A stretch of DNA of 64,000 nt, from assembly GCA_033239525.1 (NCBI GenBank), contig BSYO01000019.1, positions 7,189,006-7,253,005 of the forward strand. The letters run 5' to 3'. Each line of letters begins with the position of its first letter. Positions within the stretch are counted from its first letter, which is position 1. Below the pieces are notes generated by a model. The model was not told where the DNA came from. It ran no database searches and saw nothing but the letters and a program-made list of their open reading frames with translations. The position numbers and the translations under genes were made by a program. Positions 1 through 13,084 of the stretch are shown here, piece after piece. The DNA comes from Nepenthes gracilis. Lineage: Eukaryota > Streptophyta > Magnoliopsida > Caryophyllales > Nepenthaceae.

Positions 1-92
1 CAGCTAATCCATCCCAAAATTACATCAAAATCTCCCATGTTTAGTAACACAAAATCTACAATTAAACATTGCCCATCTACTTCCATTACGCA

Positions 93-1240
93 TCAAGGAT
101 ATACAATATTAGTAACTATAGGGAATCCAGTAGGGGTACACACAGACAATTCATAATCCAATATGTAAGGGGTAGTGACAATAAGGCATGCAAATCGTGG
201 AGAAATAAAAGAGTGGGTGAATCCTGAGTCAAATAAGATAGATATGAAAATTCCACAAACAGAAAGAGTACCTTCCACGATATTTAGCGATACCTCCGGT
301 TCTTGAATAGTAACTGTGAAGGCCTTAGCCGGAATAGTAGGATTTTTCCTCTCTAGTCTCGGGCAATCCTTGATTAGGTGGCATTGTCGTCCGCATTTGA
401 AATAAGCTCCTGTCATCCGTCAGCATACCTGCCCCGGATGTATCTTCCCATAGGTGGTGCAGTGTGTAGCCAACGCCCTTGAATTAGTTATCGACTGAGC
501 CAGCACAATACCCTTTCCTTTATCCGTCATCCTTGTCTTCTTGGACGATCCAAAAGATCCGCCAACAGGTCCGACACTAACGTCTGCCTAGCTAGCTGCC
601 CTCTTTGCTTAAAATTTATATATCTCCACTTCTTTTTCGTAAATGACCGCCCTATCCAATATATCAGCATATGTCTCAAGCTTTAATGTGGACAGTTATT
701 TTCTAATATCATCCCGCATTCTTTGCTGAAACTTTTTCGCCTTTCTTATTTCGTCTTCTACATAATAAGGCAAAAATCGGGACAACTCAGTAAATTTAGT
801 ATCGTACTCAGTCACCGACATGCTCCCTTACCTTAATCTCATAAATTCCATCTTGTTTTGATCCCAGAGACTAGATGAAAAATATTTCTCTAGAAAAGCT
901 TCATCGAACATATTCCAAGTGACCATCTCGTCGGGCACTCCTAGTACTCTCTTCCTCATGCCCCACCAACTGTCCACTTCGCCTTCCAACTTATATATGA
1001 CGAAGGTGACCTTCTCCTGGTATGTATACCCAATTACTATAAATATTTTCTTTATCCTCTTTAGCCATATATCAGCTTCCGCTGAATCGGTCTTTTCCAA
1101 AAAGTCCGATGCTCGCTCCATCGTGAACCGATCATACATGGTTGGTGCCAAGATGGCCGAAATTGGCTCGATTGCAGGGACCGGAGCCATATGCCTATGC
1201 TCGATAGACTTCACTACGCTGGTCATTCTTTCAAATTAAT
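93..1240 (-). pseudogene. Decayed gag with start of aspartic protease (E1)
   Basis: Gag forms the particle and binds RNA; protease cleaves the polyprotein. The minus-strand ORF at 1226-828 (132 codons) has the retrotransposon gag core, with the segments DIWLKRIKKIF, KLEGEVDSWW and FDEAFLEKYF typical of plant Ty3/gypsy gag. Stops and frameshifts break 828-416. A second ORF (416-93) carries a zinc knuckle of the form x-x2-C-x4-H-x4-C, in which the first cysteine is tyrosine (YFKCGRQCHLIKDC). It is followed by a retropepsin-like start, ILFDSGFTHSFIS, where the usual alanine after DSG is phenylalanine. The rest of pol is off-window. The broken frame and lost knuckle cysteine make this a pseudogene. 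Confidence 0.8.
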
Positions 1241-1528
1241 CAATATAGGGGGCCTCCTGATCATGGGCTATATTACGGCCATTCCTTCTTCCTCTTCCAC
1301 TAGCCATTCTAGAATCAAGACAGGCATGATATTATAATCCCAAGAAGAGAAAATATCCATTAGCTCATTAAAATTGAACCTAGCCTAGGATCCAAGCTTC
1401 TTTAGGACTCTAGTCGCCTAAGTTATCCTGGCCTACTTCTTACAAAAATTCAGTACGAATATTTAAACCTATACTTCAACATTTTTGATCGATAAACTCC
1501 TAAGGCATCTCATTTCTATGATACTAAT

Positions 1529-3712
1529 TATGACGGAACGTATTTTTTTCTTTTGTATTCTGCCAGCGACCTCTTGGAGCTAACACTAAGGTTTTGTTGA
1601 TCTGCTCTAGGCTGGTCATGCCTCTCAATCACAGGATCACAGATGTCATCTAAGGCTCATACACGATATCCATAAAATATGTAGCGAAAGCCAATCTAAT
1701 AAACAGCCAAAGTATTCACATTCATACCCATAAAACTCATTTATGTATACATAGTCATAAAAGTCCAATTATAAAAATTTGTATATTTCAATCGGATCAT
1801 TACAACTAAGCTGCTTCTTCCATGGTAACTCCAAAATATACTTTTGAGTCCTTAGAATCATTTAGACGGAGCTCTAGTCACTCCATTTTGTCAGGCATGA
1901 GCCTTGTCGTTTCATCTGGAGGGGGGAAAAACATCAAACGGTGAGTTGGAACTCAATAAGGTACATGCAGATTTTCTGTAAAATATTTATGCTGTAAGGC
2001 AGATACAGATACTTATGCAACATGAATATTATAAAGTAATAGTTTACCAAATCATGGCAGATACATAATGCAAAAGTAATCAGGAAAGTCGGAGCAGTCA
2101 ATTTTAGAAATCGGGACTGAAAACAGAGTCCATCTTATTATAGAAATTTCTCTCCTTTTTTATAGGTAAAGGACATCGCTAGTGGAGGGGCCAATAATCG
2201 TGGATAGATTGTACACATTTTCTCACAATCACGGCAATACCTCCTCGTACAAAGCCCCGAGGATGGCTCTCACTTTCTCCTTGTACAAAGCCCCAAGGAC
2301 GGCTCCTTTTCGTTATCCTCGATTACCACTATGATGTTCTAAGGCATGACGGAAAACTTTATCTCCTAGTGCTAAAGTCGGATCTTATTTTTCTTATCAT
2401 AAGGCCGGTTTACTTTTTCTTTAGTTAACATTTCGGACGGGCACAAAACTTTTGATCGTCATATTACAAAGCCGATTCCAAATTCATCTTTCTTATTATG
2501 GTCAAGTATAAAGACTTTCCGTTTTCATGAAACCAGTTTCAAATCCGTAGGTCTCATTCCAGTCAATAATTCTTTATTATAATATTTAACTCAAAGCCAG
2601 TTTACTTCTCCATTTTTATATAATTCAAGTTCAATCATAAATTGAGTAGAAAGTGAAAAGTAGAAAGCAAAAAGCATGACTGAACCATGAAATCAAAATC
2701 ATATTTTAGTCCGAACATGACATTAGAGATACAGCTTATAAGGCAGTAATTAAAATGGCAAATCATATATACTGTGACTTGAAGTATTTAAATCTTAATA
2801 GAACACTTGCAATTTTTTTTAAATTCGGTACTTGAAAACAGAAGTATACTTAAAATTTGAATTTAAAAAGGGGGAATACACTTGCCTTAGAAATATTCTT
2901 AAAATCTGGGTTTAAAATGGAAAGGTACACTTACCTTATTGTTGACTGCCCACTCTGACTAACTTTGAGCTTTTTTCCATTCTTTACTCCTTACCCATCT
3001 TCCTTGCCAGAAATTCCACCCATGTCCCTTAACTGGAGCTTAGTATATAAAGAGGATGGATTCGGTGGAGTAAGTGGGGTGGGTTACCTACTTGGTACTT
3101 CCTTTTAGGGTTAGGTGGGAGTAAGTGGGGTAAGTTATTTACTTAGTACTTTCATCTAGAAGGTAACGTGGTAGTTCACTTGCTCTGATTAAATTTGGAT
3201 CTAATTGGGATATAACAGTCTAAACAATAAAGTTGGCCCTTTCCTTTAGTTTGCCCTTAATTTATCCTGGTCAAACTTTCTGAATTCAGTGGTCAATTCT
3301 AGTTGGTCAATATTTTCTTTAAAATCAGCCAACCTTTCCATTGGTTAACATTTTTAGTCAATACTTCTTACTTTAATTTGACCAACTTTTACTCAAAGCT
3401 TGCCAACCTTTCTTTTCTCTTATTTGAAAGTCGATCAACATTTTGACTCCGGTCAACATCATGACACCGGTAAACATCTTGACACCGGTCAACATCTTGA
3501 CACTAGTCAATATCTTGACGCTGGTCAACATTCCTTAAAATCGGTCAACCCTTTGGTCAACATCTTCATGCTAGTCAATGTCTTGATTACCATTAGTTCT
3601 GGTCTTTAGTGGTGTAAGGCTACTCCGGTTTAAGTCGAAATGAAAGCACTCTGATTTTTAAGTAGCAATATTTTACTTTGATTTTAAGCTTCTTTGATTT
3701 TGAGATCTCACA
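1529..3712 (-). repeat. 5' LTR of E1
   Basis: On the minus strand the LTR starts TGTGAGATCTC (ending at 3712) and ends CGTTCCGTCATA (1529), followed by a degenerate GGTATCA-type primer site. The end matches the E6 and E2 LTR ends (CCGTTCCxTCACA), with a C-to-T change in the last CA-rich tract. It contains an 18-bp tandem repeat (3433-3534) and alternating G/T-rich stretches near 3060-3170. A minus-strand TATA-like tract lies at about 3045-3052. Length is about 2.2 kb. No partner LTR is in the window. Confidence 0.7.
3433..3534. repeat. 18-bp tandem repeat inside the E1 LTR
   Basis: Five to six units of the form ggtcaacatcttgacacc, with units starting at 3433, 3451, 3469, 3487, 3505 and 3523. 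The plus-strand translation gives a six-residue repeat (H-L-D-T-G-Q), but this is an LTR minisatellite, not a gene. Looser GGTCAA-type copies extend from about 3300. Confidence 0.85.
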
Positions 3713-5633
3713 GGTATCGTCGTTCCGATACCCAGTTTGGTTTATGTTTTTTTGATTAACATGCCCTAATTATGCATATATGTAAATTTGGAACCCAAAA
3801 ATATAGATTTGATACATTTTCGAACAACGCAAACCCTAACCCTCACGGCTGGACACATGACCCACGAAAATTTGGGACTTTTGCTTAATTTGGGATTAGA
3901 ATATAATTATCTTTGGTTTGGGTAAGTTAATTTGTCGATTGGGTATTCGAATTTGTGGTTATGTATGGATTTTCATTCGCGAAGCCGCCAACCCGCGCTC
4001 AGACACCGTTTAAGCTTCGGTTTGGAGTTTAATTTATATATTGACTTGGGATTATAGTTACCCATGCCTTGGATTCGATATATTAATCATTGGATGTTCA
4101 AAATTCCGAGAATTAATCGATATGTACATCAGTGTACTTTTCACATGCACTGTTCACGATACTGTTCACCCAAGAATTTTGGATGATATTTTACATGATT
4201 TTTCTATATATAATTGCTAATCAAGTGATATGTATTTTTGTACAAGTTTAATTATATAATCTGAAAGTTTCGGTATGTTCAACTGTGTAGAATCTGAAAG
4301 CCTTTCAAGTCAATCTGCTTCTTCTGGTAAGGATTCTAAATTTGATATCCGTATGTACATGATGTTAAGTTATGGAAAGACTTAATCTGTAAGAAAGATA
4401 ATAAGAATATGAATAATTTGATGGGAGATTCCACATCTGAAATTTTGTTACATCTGATCTCCAAGATGGAGATATCTGAGGAATAAGTTATGTTTTTGAA
4501 TAAAGTCTAGTGGAACCCTCCCTCAAAGGAAAAAGTAATCATAAAATTAGGACCTGAATTGATAGGTAATGTCTCATGACATGTTACTAGTGTGACAGTG
4601 AAAACTCAAGGAATTGTCCTGACTGTATGTTATAGCGGGTTATACTATGAAATGCCTTAGGATACTATGGTGGTAGTCAGGGATAATTTCGTCCATTGAG
4701 TGATACGTGGTCCGCCTCTTCTCTGGGCATTAACCTAGGGGGTAGAAATTCTGTATCTGACCTACCTTCGGAAGGTAATTCTATTCTGATCCTGTTAGAA
4801 GGGATACTTCTATTCTATTTTTGGCATTGGATTGTATGGAGTGAACACAATTTATTTTTGATTATTCGCTCCTTTGGCTAGTAGAGTCTACTAGCCCGGG
4901 TCCGCAAAGATGAATAATTCTATTGAATTAATAAAAAAAGAAGTAAATTACACCCAAAGTGTATCTAATCAAGTTCTGTTTATATATCTTATTCATGTTC
5001 ATACATCTTTCTTCTATCTTATTTTTTATTACCTTGTTATGATGTACTTGTTAAGTTGTTAGCTTACTCTTACTTCTTCTTCCTTTTAGATTTAAGCCAC
5101 GAGCCGATATCCAATTAGTTAGAGCAAGAAGAGGAGTTGCTTAAGGAGGATTGTTGCTTTTGGGAGACAGAATTTTGGTTATATTTAATGTATTGATATG
5201 TAAATAGTTGAGTAGAGTATTGTTATGTATTAAAATTGTAGCATATTATTATTATGGTTATTGTTATACTTCCGCAAGTCACTTATGGGTTTAGTTCTAC
5301 TTCCGCATTAATATTGATGTTTTGAACTTTTTTTAAGGCCTAGATGGCATCTCTCTTAGATCTAACATATTAATTTAAGTGTACTATATTAGAGCCATAG
5401 ATGATATGGCAATGTGGATCCTGTGTATGTGTTGTGGTGATGAAAATATTGAAGTGTGGATATTTATATGGTTGTACAGGTTCAAATTAATAGGTTGTAT
5501 TTTTTATTTTCATCTAGTTGTAAAGGAATTCTACCTAATTTTTTGTAGAATTTCATGTTATTAAATTATGAGCATTAGTTTGGTATGTTTATTGATGGAG
5601 GTTATTAGGAAAAGAATAACCCATTCCGTCACA
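3713..5633 (+). repeat. Right part of the 5' LTR of E2
   Basis: Aligns by eye along its length with 8990-10904. Shared landmarks include the ATGCCCTAATTAT tract (3761 and 9055), TGATACGTGGTCCGC (4699 and 9969) and the terminal GAGGTTATTAG. The first 700 or so bases expected from the 3' LTR are missing at the E1 junction. Confidence 0.75.
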
Positions 5634-8271
5634 GTCGGTATTAGAGAAAAGAGATGCCTTAGGATTGATTTGAATCGTATACGAAAGCTTAGGATCAATT
5701 TGAATTGATTAGATAGGTAGAAATAGGTGTAGGAAAATTAAATTGGAACAGAATGTTCTAGTTATTTTGGTTGGCTAGTTTAAATTTGAACTAAATTAAA
5801 GATAGAAAATGGGCTTGATTGTTTAACTCCTACACCCTAGATAGTTCCCTAAGAATAATTTGACTGCATTGTTGCCTTTAATAGGATATTAATAGCCACT
5901 ACGACTCCTAAGTGAAGGGCCATTCATGGTAGTGGATGACTGTGAGGTCGAGAGGTGATGTAGGGAGGTACCTTAAGGTTCAAATTTGATTGGTGTCGAT
6001 TTAGTGTTTAAAATGGTTGGTTTTGATTTGAGGCCTAGGTTAATTGATTTTGGATTAGAGTTCAAGTTTGATTTGTTCTGAGCTGAGGTGCTTAGACTTA
6101 CAATTTGCTGAGAAGGGGGATACTTAGTTAACCTAGTAAGTACGGCGGCTAAAGTGAAATTAATGGCTTGAAGTTAAGGTCATTTGGAGTTGACTTTGGC
6201 ATGGTGAATTTAAGGATGCCAAATTATGATCAATTTCATAACGATTGGGAGTTTGAATTTCAAGTGATGCAAATCCTGTAGGAATTGAAAAGGTGTTCGT
6301 GGGTGTTGTTGTGGTTTGTATTGATAAGATATTATGCCTTACAATCAAATTATAAATGAGATATGTGAAGAACTGGAAGCGATTCGACAAGCATTCATCA
6401 TGGATTGTAGTATCCGTGGGACATTAAATGGGAAGCAATCTGTATTCATCAAAATGAGATATGTGATAATAGCTTTTGAGGAATGATGGGTAAATTCTTC
6501 ACCATGTCATTTAGGTCGATCCCTGAGGGATCAAATGAATTACAGTAGAATAAGATGTTTTTGAGGAAGAACTGGGATTATGTCTTTCTTGCATCGTAAT
6601 AGGTGGCTGCCCTCGAATTAAGTGGGAGAGAGACCCATAAGGTGAAATTTTTTTCCTATAGTTAGGGATAGCCGGAAGGAATCCTTGCTCCGAGGATTTA
6701 TAGGTATTATTTCTGGAGATAACTATTATCTAATAGTCTTAAGGGCCTAAATAATTGCATTAAAAGGGAAAGATGAAGTTATGGTGTTGCCAGTGGTAAG
6801 ATCAATTTAAGGACTATGAAGAGGAACCTTGGTGTCTTTTAAGGAAGGCGAACATGATTACGAATGATTAATGTTGGGAGTCCTTAAACTTAATATGTTT
6901 TCGGTGCTTCGTAGGAGATGTGAAAGGTAAGTTGTGAGTAGGTTCTAATACTTGAAAAATGGGATTATTGTATTCTTGGATTGGGAAACAGAATTGTGTT
7001 TGACGTATGAGAAATATGAAATTAGGAAATCAAAAGCCTTTATGGTTTTGTTTTAGGATACTTAGGGCGACCCACTCATCGCGTTTATGGGTGACACGTT
7101 CGGGTGAATCAGTTGGCTCTTGGGTATGCCAACGAGAATCCTGAAGTTGTTAAGTGCTTGGATTCTAAAAATTTTTGGTGATGGCCTAGGGCTGTGTGAA
7201 ATTTCGGGGGATTGATATAAGTATAATTCCTAATCTGGTTGACATTTGAGGATTTGTAGGGATTGTTTGCATGATATGGCCATATTAGAACATGTTCTAA
7301 TTATGGCTTCCTTACGATCCAAGTGTTTCATGTGGATTATGTATTTTTGGAAAATATCGATTTGATAACATACCAACGAAATTGTGAGAATATAAAATAT
7401 TTCAATCTTGAGGTTGTTTGCGATTTGAGGTTTCTGCCAAAATCTTAACTAAAACTTGATTAGGGCGTTTTAGGTATTAAGTTAATTTGATATAGCAGCG
7501 AATTGTAACCGGACGATTCGTAGTTAGATAAATAATCAGAGTAGCACAGCAAAAATGTAATAAACCCACATATATTGAAGTTCAATATGAGGGTTAGAAA
7601 GAATAGTTCCCTTCTAGGCATAGGGTAGGTTCAATCATGAACTTTTAGTCGTTTGAGGTTTTGAGTTAAGTCGAAAAAGTAGTTAATGAATTTGGTTTGT
7701 CCTCGAACTTGGTAGAATTAGATTTTGATAGAACGTATTGGGTAATAAAATCGGGATGATTCAATGCTCAAGGTGATTTGGTGATTTGGAATAACCATTT
7801 AATCAATAAGGTGATTTGGAAATGCTAGAAGAATCTAGAAGATTACCTCCGATTATGGGAATTTGGGATTCGGGAAGAATGCTCATTTTTTTAGGCTTAG
7901 CGTAAATTGAAGTAAGAATTTTCAGCTAATTGAGTATCTGAGCTAAGTCGAAGGGAGTTAATAGATTTGGATTGCCCTCAAAGTTGGTAATATAGTGCAA
8001 AATCTCCCAGGTACCTTGAATTATGGAAGTAAATACGTGATCGTGATGAGTTGCTGGGAGATTAAGAATTTGTCTCCTAATGAGAATTCAATCTAGGTTC
8101 TGATAGAACAAACTCGATAATAAGGACTAGAGCAACTCAAATGCTTTTGGTTTTCTGGGCTAATTGTTTAATCAAGGAGATAATTTGGGAGCGCTAGGAA
8201 GATGACCTTTGATTTGGGGATCTCGAGGCTCGTCAAATTTTGAGGACGAAATTTCTATAAGTGGGGGAGAG
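5634..8271 (+). other. E2 interior, no coding sequence recognised
   Basis: Begins with a degenerate primer-binding site and ends in a polypurine tract. Stop codons occur in all frames and I recognise no gag, RT or integrase motif. Around 7100-7150 it resembles the post-gag region of E6 (about 28110-28160: GAATCAGTTG, ATxCCAACGAG, GTTAAGTG), which suggests a shared non-coding internal region rather than decayed pol. Confidence 0.55.
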
Positions 8272-10904
8272 TGTAATCACCTGAGCTTCCAAAATATGAT
8301 AATTAGGAGAAAGATGGGCTTCGTAGGGGTACCAGTTTCTGAAATATGACAAAAGATGAGTAATTAATTTAAAATAGGTTAATTTAGGTCAAAGGGTATG
8401 GGAGGAATTAGGTTGAAAAGCTCAAAGATCCAGAATTGGGAAATCGAAAATCAAAGTTGTAAACCGAGAAATGTTAATCCGTAAATAAGATTTTGGATTT
8501 TAAATTGTAATAATCATGGCTTATTAAGGTTATACAATTAAAATTAAGGTCCAAGGATGTAAAAAATTGAGTTAGAAGGGTCGAAACGGGTCCCAGACGA
8601 TGCGTGCGCGAAGCTGGCTCACTGTAGGCTTGCTGTAGACTTGGCCCGCACCTGCCATGGGGTTGAGTCCTTAGCGAGCACAGAATCTAGATTAGCAGCG
8701 CTTGCTACTCGCTCTCTGAGCGCTCGAGCACGGTCGGTCAGTGAGCCCACGTTCGCTGGACGCTTGCCTGGCACTTGAGCACCAGGGCATTTTAAAACAT
8801 GGGTTGGAGCCTCGCAATTTCATTTTTCTGGCCAGAACAAAACCCTTAGAGAGAGATTGTGCCAACCAAGAGAGAGAAAGGATGAGATCGAGGCTGTGGA
8901 GTCCAAATCCGTCCAAGAGCTAGTTAAAAAGATGATAGATCAGGACGAGACAAGTACACTCATACCCTCATCTTTTGTTTTCTTGCACTTTTGTCATATT
9001 TTCTTTGGGTATTCTCATTTCGATACTCGGTTAGGTTTATATTTTGTGATTACCATGCCCTAATTATACATATATGTAAATTTGGAGCTCAAAAATGTAT
9101 ATTTGATACGTTTTCGGATGATGCAAATCCTAACTCTCACAGCTGTACACATGACCCATGAAAATTTAGGGCTTTTGATTAATTTGGGACTAGAATATGA
9201 TTATCCAAGACTTGGGTAAGTAATTTGTCGATTGGGTATTCGAATTTGTGGTTATGTATGGATTTTCGTTCGTGAAGTCCCTAACCCATGTCCGAACACC
9301 GTTTAAGCTTCGATTTGGAGTTTAATGTATAAATTGACTAGCAATTATAGTTACTCATGCCTTGGGTTCGATAAATTAACCGTTGGATGTTCAAAATTCT
9401 AAGAGTTAATTGATATGTGCATGGGTGTACTGTTCACGTACACTGTTCATCCGAGGACTTTGGATGATATTTTGCATAATTTTTCTATATTTAATTGTTA
9501 ATGAAGTGATATGTATATTTGTACAAGTTCAATTATATATTCTAAAAGTTTCGGTATATTCAACTTTGAAGAATCTAAAAGCCTTTTGATTCTAATAAGG
9601 ATTCTGAATCTGATATCCATATATACATGATGTTAAGTTATGGAATGACTTAATCTGCAAGAAAGATAATAAGAATATGAATAATTTGGAGGGAGATTAC
9701 GCATCTGAAATTTTGTTGGATCTAATCTCCAAGATGGAGATATATGAGGAATATGTTATGTTTATGAATAAAGTCTTATGGAACCCTCCCTCAAAGGAAT
9801 AAGTAATTATGTAATGAGGACCTGAATTGATAAGTAATGTCCCCTGGCATGTCACTAGTGTGACAGTAAAAACTCAAGGAATTGTCCTGGCCGCATATTG
9901 TAGCGGATTATACCATAAAATACCTTACGATATTACAGTAGTAGTTGAGGATAACTCCATCTATGGAGTGATACGTGGTCCGCTTCTCCTCGATGTGTTA
10001 ACCTAAGGGGTAGAAATTCTATATCTGACCTGCCTTCGGGAGGTAATTCTATTTTGATCCCGCTAAAATGGATACTTCTATTTTGTTTCTAGCCTTAAAT
10101 TGTGTGAAGTGAAAACAATCTATCTCCGATTATTCGCTCCTTTGACTAGTAGGGTCTCCTAGCTCGGGTCTACAAAGATAAATAATTACATTTAATTTAA
10201 TAAGAGAAAGAAGTAAATTGCACCCGAAGTGTATCTAATCAAGTTCTGTTTATGCATCTTATTCGTGTTCATACATCTTTTTTCTGCCTTATTATTTATT
10301 GCTTTATTATTATGTACTTGCTAAACTATTACCCCACTCTTACTTCTTCTTCCTTCCAGATGTGAGCCACAAGCCGATACCCGATTAATTAGAGCAAGAA
10401 GAGGAGTTGCTTAAGGAGGTTTGCTACTTTTGGGAGATATATAATTTTGGTTATATTTATTGTATTGATATATAAATAGTTGAGTAGAGTATTGTTATGT
10501 ATTAAAATCACAGCATATTATTATTATGGTTATTATTATACTTCTGTAGGTGACTTATGGGTTTAGTTTTACTTCTGCATTAATATTGGATGTTTTGGAC
10601 ATTGTTTTGGCCTAGATGGCATCTCTCTTAGATCCAATATATTAATTTAAGTGATTGTGTTGGAGCCATGGATGACATGGTAATGTGGATCCTATGTATG
10701 TGTTGTGGTGATGAAAATGTTGAAGTGTGGATATTTATATGGTTGCACAGGTTCAAATTAACAAGTTGTATTTTTAATTTTTGTCTAATAATAGAGAAAA
10801 TTCTGTCCGATTTTCTATAAAATTTCATGTTATTAAATTATGGGCATTACTTTGGTATGTTTATTGACGGAGGTTATTAGAAAAAAATAACCCGTTCTGT
10901 CATA
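8272..10904 (+). repeat. 3' LTR of E2
   Basis: Starts TGTAATCACC immediately after the polypurine tract and ends GTTCTGTCATA. The end corresponds to GTCACA in the 5' copy, with a C-to-T change. About 2.6 kb. The right 1.9 kb is the direct repeat of 3713-5633. ORFs on either strand near 8690-9060 are short and overlap each other, so I do not call them genes. Confidence 0.75.
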
Positions 10905-12891
10905 ACCATCATCCGAATGCTATATAAAAATAATATAATACAATAAATATTATTTGAAAATTTTAAACAACAATAATCACTATTAATTTATTAATTTAAA
11001 TTTCTCATATCAGCTCAATCCTTCAATCCTATACGCCTGACAAAGACCTATGTATCTCATCGAAAACGGTTGGTAAAAATAGTAATAAGTAAGTCAAAAG
11101 CTCAGTAAAGCACTATAATATACAATGAACACAAATATCTTTGTTTTAAAAATATAATGGAAGAATCGATACATCGGAATTCAATGATATGCCATGAAAT
11201 TTTTCTATAAATACATGTTAACTTAATACAGATTTTTTAACTTATTGTTATCATACTTCTTCTTAATCTTGGCCATCAAAATATGTTAAATTCTTATTTT
11301 TTTTAAGAGTCAAGGCTAATAGGCCTTACCAACTAAAAAAGTGAGCAATCAAAATTTTGGTTGTATATGCTCCTACACAATTAAAGGCCATACGCTTCTA
11401 TTTAAGACCGAAATGTGAGATGTCTATTTCACCCTATAGATGAAGCCAGATACCACTTCTCAACCCTATGGTTACATATGGTCAGATATCGATATACCAG
11501 TGTAATATAATAAGGCATGTCATAATATACTAACTAATAAATAATAACCTTGATCTAATTCATATTTATAGGAAAACTCTACACTTATTTTTAGTTCTTC
11601 TTAATTTTCTCACTCTGAGAGAAACTAATCATATTTCATAATATAATTGTAGAGTTTTCTTTTATATTTCGGTGATTGCATCGTATGTAAAACTTATTCT
11701 TCTGAGGGATACTGAATTAGCAGTTATGCAAAGAATGGGACACTAATTTAACATGTAGTGCAAAACTTTTAGCATGGGCTTGTAAAAATTCAGCCACTAG
11801 TGCAGAAATCAGTTAACTTACAAAATATTTTACTAAATTATAGATTATATATTTAACAATTACTAAATGTGCCAAACTATCATTTATGGATTTGGTCATG
11901 ATAGTGCAAAACTATGTAATATAAATACAAAAATCAGCAAATATAAGAGCATTTTCTACAATCCCAGACAATACAGTACACATGCAGAGATTTTGTGTGG
12001 ATTTTTCAACTCATATCTAACATATATTTGATAAATTAAGGCATGTGGAGCCTCATATATGATTTAAAAAAATATGAAAGAACCTAGACTTAGCAAAAGT
12101 TCAGTAAAATCAATAACTTGGAAGAATTTCTATATTTGAAGTTGTATAGCATACATGCAATGTAATATTTTTTTTGAATTTATAAACATGCAAACTTATA
12201 ATCTCAAATCCAAATCATGCAGTGCAGAGTGTATGAAATTCATCACATGCAAAGTCATTAAATTATGAATTTAAAATATGCATGCAGCTATGGGGCAATA
12301 CTCAACACATATATACACTATACTTAATTTACACATGAGTTTTTCTAAATTGCTCTATAAAATCATGAAAATTGACATGCATGCTCAATGTAAATATGAT
12401 AACTTCAAAATTATAATTTGGATGAGTATCGAAATAAGAAATGCTCATGAAAATTAGAAATAAACAGTAGCAATAGAATGAGAGTATAGAGTGTATTTAC
12501 CTTGGTTTCAGATTACGAAATTCAAGCTTTGATTAACCAAATTTGAATTTTTTTCAAGCTTTCTCTCTTTTCTTCTCTTTGTTATCCTCATCTCTCTCTC
12601 CTCTAAAATTTTTCAAAAAATGACAAAAAAATCAGACAGGAGATCCTTTTATACTGCCTTGTGCTCGAGCACTACTCAGACATGTGTCGAGCGCTGGGCT
12701 ACTGGATATTGCGCTCAAGTGTGGCTCAGGCATTCCCCATGTGCAAGCCCTTGGGTTTTGGTGCTCATGCGCTGAGTCAACTCCGTCTAATTTTGACTCT
12801 TAGCTCAATTTTTCACATTCTTTGACATCTATTTTAATTATATTAATTTAATTAATTGAGATTATTATAAATGGAAGACTTAAGCCTTACA
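10899..12891 (-). repeat. Probable solo LTR, related to the E7 LTR
   Basis: AT-rich segment with the same layout as the E7 LTR (34533-35933). In plus orientation it starts TGTCATAACC and ends GCCTTACA, as E7 does with TGTCACAGCACC ... ACCTTACA. Near the right end both have a pyrimidine-rich tract (12560-12600 here, 35450-35510 in E7) followed by AAAATTxxxCAAAAAATxAC and GAGCxCTxxTCAGGCA-like sequence. The orientation is minus by comparison with E7. No internal region follows, so a solo LTR or truncated end is likely. The left boundary overlaps the E2 end by six bases and is uncertain. Confidence 0.5.
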
Positions 12892-13084
12892 AAGATTGTA
12901 GTGAAAGGATTTCGAAAAAAATTACTTGTAACTGCAGTTTTATAGTGAATTTCTTTAAAGTTTGCCCCACAATTTTTTTCATAAATTAAAAAATATTTTT
13001 CATGTTAAAAATGTGCTCACAAGTTTGGTGACTGATATTTGATGGGGGTTCATATTTTGTTCTACTGTGTTAGGTTGTGTGTAT
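12892..13084. other. Unassigned AT-rich spacer
   Basis: Short stretch between the probable solo LTR and the first recognisable copia integrase sequence. It may be decayed copia, but I could not place it. Confidence 0.4.

Larger units (their letters stand above)
1..3712 (-). mobile_element. E1: Tekay/Del-like Ty3/gypsy element, 5' part, cut by the window edge
   Basis: Read on the minus strand, this is an LTR (3712 to 1529), a degenerate initiator-Met-type primer site (GGTATCAGAG-like, just below 1529), then gag and the start of protease, running off the left edge. The LTR begins TGTGAGATC on the minus strand and ends GTCATA, matching the termini of E6 (TGTGAGATT ... GTCACA). The LTR begins exactly at 3712, where sequence homologous to the E2 LTR resumes at 3713, so E1 appears to be inserted in the E2 5' LTR. 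The other flank and TSD copy lie outside the window. Assignment to the Tekay/Del group is by gag similarity and LTR style; pol is not visible. Confidence 0.75.
3713..10904 (+). mobile_element. E2: plus-strand Ty3/gypsy-type element with decayed interior
   Basis: Two related long direct repeats (3713-5633 and about 8990-10904) flank a 2.6 kb interior. The 5' repeat ends CCATTCCGTCACA and is followed by a degenerate initiator-Met-type primer site (GGTATTAGAG). The 3' repeat is preceded by a polypurine tract AAGTGGGGGAGAG (8259-8271) and starts TGTAATCACC at 8272. The left part of the 5' LTR was displaced off-window by E1. The interior has no recognisable gag or pol, so E2 is a decayed or non-autonomous copy. 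The 3' boundary overlaps the next LTR by a few bases. Confidence 0.7.

Noticed and set aside
3400..3609. 69-codon ORF with a six-residue repeat (HLDTGQ)
   Set aside because: It is the translation of an 18-bp minisatellite within an LTR.
4696..5564. Small ORFs (about 60 codons) in the E2 5' LTR
   Set aside because: Not conserved in the 3' LTR copy; LTR sequence only.
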